From Aspidiotus rigidus (Eukaryota > Arthropoda > Insecta > Hemiptera > Diaspididae), in assembly GCA_035079385.1 (NCBI GenBank), contig JAVHKY010000037.1:930001-994000 (forward strand): a stretch of 64,000 nt of DNA, given 5' to 3'. A program made the translations under genes and the position numbers. Positions within the stretch are counted from its first letter, which is position 1, and every line of letters starts with the position of its first letter. Shown in pieces: positions 59,383 through 64,000 of the stretch. Under the pieces are notes generated by a model, which was not told the origin of the DNA, made no database searches, and worked only from the letters and a program-made list of their open reading frames with translations.

Positions 59383-60039
59383 ATGGCAAATGAAAAATCT
59401 TTAGTTACATTAACTTCAATAGTTGATTCATTTAGTGCAGATGTAAAAGAGATGATAAGTTTTAATCTAGAAAATTTGAAACATTATTATGAAAATCAAT
59501 CAACATCAGATATTGCTAAATCATATATGAACCTGATCAAGGAATTTCATAAAGGAATTAATGAGAAAAATTTTGATGATGAAACTAAAAAGAATTATAG
59601 AAAACTTGTTAATGCAATTTTTGTTCCTGCTTGTGAAGCGAGATGTAATAATATACTTTATCAAAATTTATCAAATGATTTAATAAATCTTCTAAATAAT
59701 ACTAAACATTTGGAAGAAGAGAAAAAACAATTGAAAGAAGAAAATGATACGTTGCTTAAAAAATATAATGAAAAATCTCAAATTAAACCTGTCAAATATG
59801 ATTCCGGTTTGGATATATCTGTAACAACAAAATCATTCAATTTACTACCAGTTTCAGAATTAATGAAAATTCAAAAAAAGGTAGATGAAATGAAAATAGA
59901 TTTTGGTAATAAATTCACAAGAGTTGCTGTCAAAGATTCAGATATTCCATCTAAAGATAAAATAGAAAGAATTTATGCAAAGACTAGTAAATCAGAAAAA
60001 TCAGTCATAAATCAAAAACCTAAGAAACTAAAAAATTAA
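59383..60039 (+). CDS. Coiled-coil protein of the virus-like block, function unknown
   Basis: 218 aa, intact. The N-terminal half is helical (SIVDSFSADVKEMISFNLEN, SYMNLIKEFHKGI). Residues about 105-130 form a coiled coil (NNTKHLEEEKKQLKEENDTL). The C-terminal part is basic with KFTRVAVKDSDIPSKDKIER and a Lys-rich tail ending PKKLKN. No enzyme motif is present. The ATG is chosen because the TATATAA motif ends directly in front of it. A DNA- or virion-associated role is only a guess from charge and coiled coil. Confidence 0.65.
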   Translation: MANEKSLVTLTSIVDSFSADVKEMISFNLENLKHYYENQSTSDIAKSYMNLIKEFHKGINEKNFDDETKKNYRKLVNAIFVPACEARCNNILYQNLSNDLINLLNNTKHLEEEKKQLKEENDTLLKKYNEKSQIKPVKYDSGLDISVTTKSFNLLPVSELMKIQKKVDEMKIDFGNKFTRVAVKDSDIPSKDKIERIYAKTSKSEKSVINQKPKKLKN

Positions 60040-60049
60040 CACCTAGAAC

Positions 60050-60421
60050 TTAATCTTAGAGATGTTACATAATAAGCCTCAGAACTTTTTACATTGATTA
60101 ATTTTGGAAGGTTTTAAGTATGTCTATTTTTATGTCTTGAAAAGTTTTATGTCGGTTTTTTACTTCTTGACAGGTTTCAAGTCGGTTTTATGTCTATTTT
60201 GGACATAAAGTTTTTTGAAAAGGTTTTGTGTCTATTGCTGACATGTTTTATGTTGGTTTCTTGTCTGTTTTATGTTGGTTTTGTGTCTATTTTTGAACTT
60301 ATTCTTTTTTGAGAAGGTTATGATTGTATTTTCAACATATTTTAATTTTATATCTATTTTAAAAATGTTTTATGTCTATTTTGGGAAGTTTTTTGTTAGA
60401 TCATTGTTTACAAAATTCCTT
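60050..60421. repeat. T/G-rich spacer of repeated GTTTTATGTC(T/G)(A/G)TTTT units
   Basis: About ten loose copies of GTTTTATGTCTATTTTGG and variants (ATGTCGGTTTT, TGTTGGTTTT, GTGTCTATT) lie between two frames of the virus-like block. They are irregularly spaced and strand-asymmetric (T and G on the plus strand). No frame is present. Confidence 0.65.
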
Positions 60422-60443
60422 ATTAAAAAAATTTCTATATAAA
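60422..60443 (+). promoter_or_regulatory. A-tract/TATATAAAT motif before the zinc-binding frame
   Basis: TTAAAAAAATTTCTATATAA(AT) ends 8 bases before the ATG at 60452. It is nearly identical to the copy at 60798-60819, which stands before the polymerase frame. Confidence 0.55.
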
Positions 60444-60451
60444 TAAGAAGA

Positions 60452-60781
60452 ATGAATCTATCTAAGAAAATTATTTTAATTTATAAGACAATACAAGATG
60501 AGGACTTATTTTCAGCTATTGATGCTGGAGAGCTTCATCTGTGTACTAAATGTCAGAAATTTAAAAGCAGTGATGAATTTAGTAAAAATCAGTATTATTG
60601 TAAACCATGTAAAAATCTATTAATGAAAAAACATAATGATGAATTGAAATTAATTGATAAACAGTGTGAATGTGGAAAGAGAATAAATATAAGAAGTTAT
60701 AATACCCATTTAAAATCAGATTATCATAAAAGAAGATTAGAAATGACAAAGGAAAACATCAATTTTAAATTAATCTCTTGA
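60452..60781 (+). CDS. Small zinc-binding protein of the virus-like block
   Basis: 109 aa, intact. Residues 31-53 read CTKCQKFKSSDEFSKNQYYC followed by KPC, a CxxC...CxxC treble-clef-like finger. Residues 70-95 (KQCECGKRINIRSYNTHLKS, then DYHKRR) form a second C-C-H-H finger. The first resembles the zinc module of endonuclease VII-type nucleases, but no catalytic residues are clear. Nucleic-acid binding is likely. It lies 66 bp before the polymerase start and shares the upstream promoter-like motif. Confidence 0.65.
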   Translation: MNLSKKIILIYKTIQDEDLFSAIDAGELHLCTKCQKFKSSDEFSKNQYYCKPCKNLLMKKHNDELKLIDKQCECGKRINIRSYNTHLKSDYHKRRLEMTKENINFKLIS

Positions 60782-60797
60782 AAAAATAATTTTGTTA

Positions 60798-60819
60798 TTA
60801 AAAAATTTTCTATATAAAT
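60798..60819 (+). promoter_or_regulatory. A-tract/TATATAAAT motif before the DNA polymerase frame
   Basis: TTAAAAAATTTTCTATATAA(AT) ends 27 bases before the ATG at 60847. It is the third plus-strand copy of the motif in this block. Confidence 0.55.
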
Positions 60820-60846
60820 TAGAAATAGAAAAACTTCTACACAAAA

Positions 60847-63800
60847 ATGAATAGATAACAGAAATCAGATATCAATAAGCATTATAAGAAATGAAACAAG
60901 AAGACAAGATACAAATATTGGTCACTGGATTCCGTTTTTTAAAGCGCACAATATATATGTAAATAAAACTACAAGGCAAATAGAATACTATTTAAGAAAA
61001 TATAGGATTTGTGTAGTTTTTAGAGGACAGGAGGTAATAGAAAAATTAAATAAGTTATATGAAATATTAATTCAAAAATTGGGAGAATCAAGAATTCATG
61101 AAAGAAAATTAGAAGTTTCCTTTGAACTAAATAATGAAGAAATTAATTCTTGGCTGACTGGTGCACCATTCAATTTTAATGGAGATATATTTGAAGCAAA
61201 TACAACTTTATTATCACAAAATAATTACAAAATTAGACCTAGATTTGTAGATGAAAATTTTAGAAGTAGACATGCACAATTTGAAATTCAGAATGAATGG
61301 GGAATTCAAGATTTGACAGAATTTTTACGTGTCATGAAAAAACCTACTTTTGGTCTCTTGAAAAAATATTTGAGACAACATGTTGGAATTAGAGCTAATT
61401 TTTGTGTTACTGCAACCTATGAAAGAAGAGGTCAAACAGAAATCATCCAGACTGAATCAATGCATTTATAGACGAAAAATTATACAATTCTTCCTGAATC
61501 TAATATGGATAATATATGTATGATAATGTTATCAACTACATAATGGGAAGATATGAAAATATATCTGAAAACTTAGAGGGGTCACAATGGGTTTTAGCAT
61601 CAATTGATAATTTTAGAATCAATATAAATAGATATGATCCATTAAGAGCTAGTTCATTCATTCAACTCCCAAAAATCTTAGCAAGTAAAAAAGCTATAGT
61701 AAATGTAAAGAATGAACGAGATAATAAATGTTATTTATGGTCTATTTTAGCTGGTTTATTTCCAGTGTGTTTCCAGTTGATGAACATCCAGAAAGAGTGA
61801 GTAAATATAAACAATATGAATATATTTTTGATAAAGCTTTAAAAGTGATTGAATTTCCAATCAAAGTTCAAGATAATAATAAATTTGTAAATAGAGTTAA
61901 TAGGCTTAATTTGATCAAAGGAGGATTATCAATTAACATATATTATCATAATAATCAATATAAAATCTATCCTTTGTCAGATATAACTAAAGATGAAAAA
62001 GAAAATCACGTTGATTTATTATTTTTAAAAGATAATAATAGAAATGCTCATTATTGTCTAATTAAAGATTTATGGAAATTAGTTGGGAGACAAGTTACAA
62101 AAAATTGTAAAAAGAAATATCCTTGTAAAATGTGTTTAAATAGTTTCCCTTGTGAAAAAGTATTGTCAGATCATAAAAATTATTGTGGATTGAATAAACC
62201 TGCTAAAGTAATTTTACCTAATAAAGCAGATAATATTGTTCAATGAAAGTACCATTTGCCATATATATGCTGATTTTGAAAGTCTTATAAGAAAGCTCAA
62301 TAAATTGAATGTCAAGATAGAAGAACTGAGTAAAAAATTAAATAAGACGAAAGAAGAAGTTGAAAAATATGAATCCTATACAATAAAGCTTCAAAAACAT
62401 TTTCCAATTAGTTTTGTCTATTATATTAAGTATGCTAATGGAGAAATTCAAGAAAATCTATTTGAATATTTTGAATTAGATGCTCCAAAGAAATTGTATG
62501 AGAAATTAAAAGAAGACGCAATTTTCATTGCTAAGAAATATTTAGATAAGAAAATAAAAATGAAAGAATTAACAGAGACACAAAAAATGGAATCATATTT
62601 GTGAAAGAAATCTCAAAGATAATCCTCCTTTGATTGAGAAAGAAATAAGAATATTAAACAAAAAAATTGATATTATTTGTAGTATTTTATGCACCCTGCA
62701 TGAGCAGGATTTATCCTGTGGATTAAAGATTGGAGATGCACCAGCAAAGCAGGTTTATGATGGAGATAAAAAGAACAAGCTTTATGATGAACTATCAGAA
62801 TTGGTAGTAAAGGTAAAAATTGCATATATCAATGAATTTCCAAATAAAATAAAAGTTCGAGATCATGATCATTTAACTGGTGAATATAGAGGTGCAGCTC
62901 ATAGTAATTGTAATCTTAATTATAGAGTTCCTCGATTTATTCCTATTTATTTTCATAATTTCTCTAGGTATGATGCACATTTATTTGTTAGAGAATTTGG
63001 AGAGGATTATGATAACATTAAATTAATACCAAATAATGAAGAAAAATATATATCATTTTCTAAAATTGTAAAATATGATTCAGGTTTTAAAAATTTAAAA
63101 GGAGAAACAGTTAACTATAATATTGAGTTGAGATTCTTAGATTCATATAAATTCTTATCAAGCTCGCTATTTCAATTAGCTAAAAATTTGAAGAGGTGTC
63201 ACTTTAAAAATTGGAAGAAATGGTTTAATGAAAAAGTACCTAAAAACCTATCTGAAATGGAAAGAAAGTATTTATTCAAATTATTGAGTAAAAAATTAGC
63301 TTATCCATATGATTATATGAATTCATTAGAAAAGTATAATGAAACAAAATTACCCTTGAAAGAAAACTTTTATAATTTATTAAATGATGAGCATGTTGAT
63401 GATGGAGAATATCATTATGCGCAAGAAATTTGGAAGTACTTTAATATTAAAAATATGAAAGAATTCACAATGTTATACAATACAATAGATGTACTCTTAC
63501 TGACTGATGATGATTATGGAAAATTTCAGAGAAACATCTCTTAAAATATATAAATTAAATCCAGTTTGGTATTACACAACTCCTGGGTTTGCTTGGGATT
63601 GTATGCTGAAAACAACTAAACAAAAGTTGGAATTATTAACTGATGTAGATATGTTATTAATGTTTGAAAGAGCTAAACGAGGTGAAATTTCTCAATGTTC
63701 AAACAGATATGCAAAGGCTAATAATAAATACATGGGGAAGAAATTTGATAAAAATAAGGATTCAGTATTCATTCAATATTTAGATGCAAATAATTTATAT

Positions 63801-64000
63801 GGATGGGCTATGAGTAAATACTTACCGTGTATGGTGGATTTGAATGGAGAAATCCAGAATATTTCGATAAGAATAGAATTTTAAAAATGAAAGATGATCG
63901 GGAAATTGGATATCTTTTTGAAGTAGATTTAAAATACCCAAAGGAATTACATGATAAACATTCTGATCTACCCTATTGTCCAGAAAATGTAATTGATAAT
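60847..64000 (+). pseudogene. Decayed family B (protein-primed type) DNA polymerase, 3' end beyond the window
   Basis: A single coding path is recoverable by homology pattern but is broken many times: frame change just after the ATG (near 60858), stop at 61469-61471, and frame changes near 61515, 61770, 62240, 62605, 63515 and 63835. Recognisable blocks in order: KKAIVNVKNERDNKCYLWSI (61690), a C2H2-like finger (YPCKMCLNSFPCEKVLSDHK, 62130), exonuclease motif I in ICHIYADFESLI (62246), an HNH-like RDHDHLTGEYRGAAHSNCNL (62860) leading to exonuclease II in YFHNFSRYDAHLFVREFG (62950), exonuclease III near MLYNTIDVLLLTD (63470), and polymerase motif A in YLDANNLYGWAMSKYLP (63780). The remaining polymerase motifs lie outside. 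In its relatives this enzyme copies linear viral DNA from a protein primer. Here it is inactive. Confidence 0.85.

Larger units (their letters stand above)
58857..64000. mobile_element. Virus-like integrated block (Polinton/adintovirus-like), continuing past the right edge
   Basis: An intronless, very AT-rich stretch with closely packed frames unlike the host genes around it: one minus-strand frame, three plus-strand frames and a decayed family B DNA polymerase. The polymerase belongs to the protein-primed type found in Polinton/Maverick elements, adintoviruses and related arthropod insertions. No integrase, capsid, ATPase or protease is inside the window, so the group cannot be fixed. The polymerase is broken repeatedly, so this copy cannot replicate by itself. 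The left boundary is only estimated from the composition change. Confidence 0.75.

Overview
The window looks like a piece of an insect nuclear genome. The genes have short exons with GT-AG introns, a conserved cytoplasmic poly(A)-binding protein lies across ten coding exons, spacers are AT-rich, and there are many small transposons, foldback elements and decayed retroelements. A sap-sucking hemipteran is my guess from the style of the spacer DNA. It is not proven.

Layout. 1-2282 (minus): N-terminal part of a Gly/Asn/Met-rich, then basic protein that runs off the left edge. 3611-5865 (minus): dead, 5'-truncated LINE with reverse transcriptase and RNase H. 8710-13318 (minus): complete PABPC gene, rebuilt exon by exon to 643 aa, with an A-rich leader. 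16326-16804 (minus): Mpv17/PXMP2-family gene, C-terminus unresolved. 17300-26300: repeat-dominated DNA with a ~45-bp interspersed repeat, TA-flanked foldback elements and AATA-rich tandem arrays. 26353-32525 (plus): nine-exon threonine-aldolase-like PLP enzyme, 381 aa, with altered active-site signature residues. 33592-34300: decayed LINE tail. 35277-35587: MITE with a 9-bp target duplication. 37096-39611: full-length hAT transposon with TIRs, a perfect 8-bp duplication and an uninterrupted transposase. 42400-44862 (minus): an unknown long frame split by one TGA and followed at once by poly(A), with an RNase H remnant upstream. 45414-46718 (plus): broken multi-exon gene of unknown family. 50622-50789: isolated C-terminal-exon-like frame. 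53119-58172 (plus): five-exon gene joining a SAM domain to a large C-terminal region I do not recognise. 58857-64000: very AT-rich, intronless, virus-like block containing a decayed protein-primed-type family B DNA polymerase (Polinton/adintovirus-like) and three small intact frames. These share an A-tract/TATATAAAT motif before their starts.

The host genes are ordinary housekeeping or metabolic genes and do not form a functional cluster. The less ordinary material is the virus-like block with its repeated promoter-like motif, the unknown TGA-split frame with its RNase H neighbour, the SAM protein with an unassigned C-terminal half, and the divergent aldolase. All calls come from reading translations and splice signals by eye; no database search was possible.
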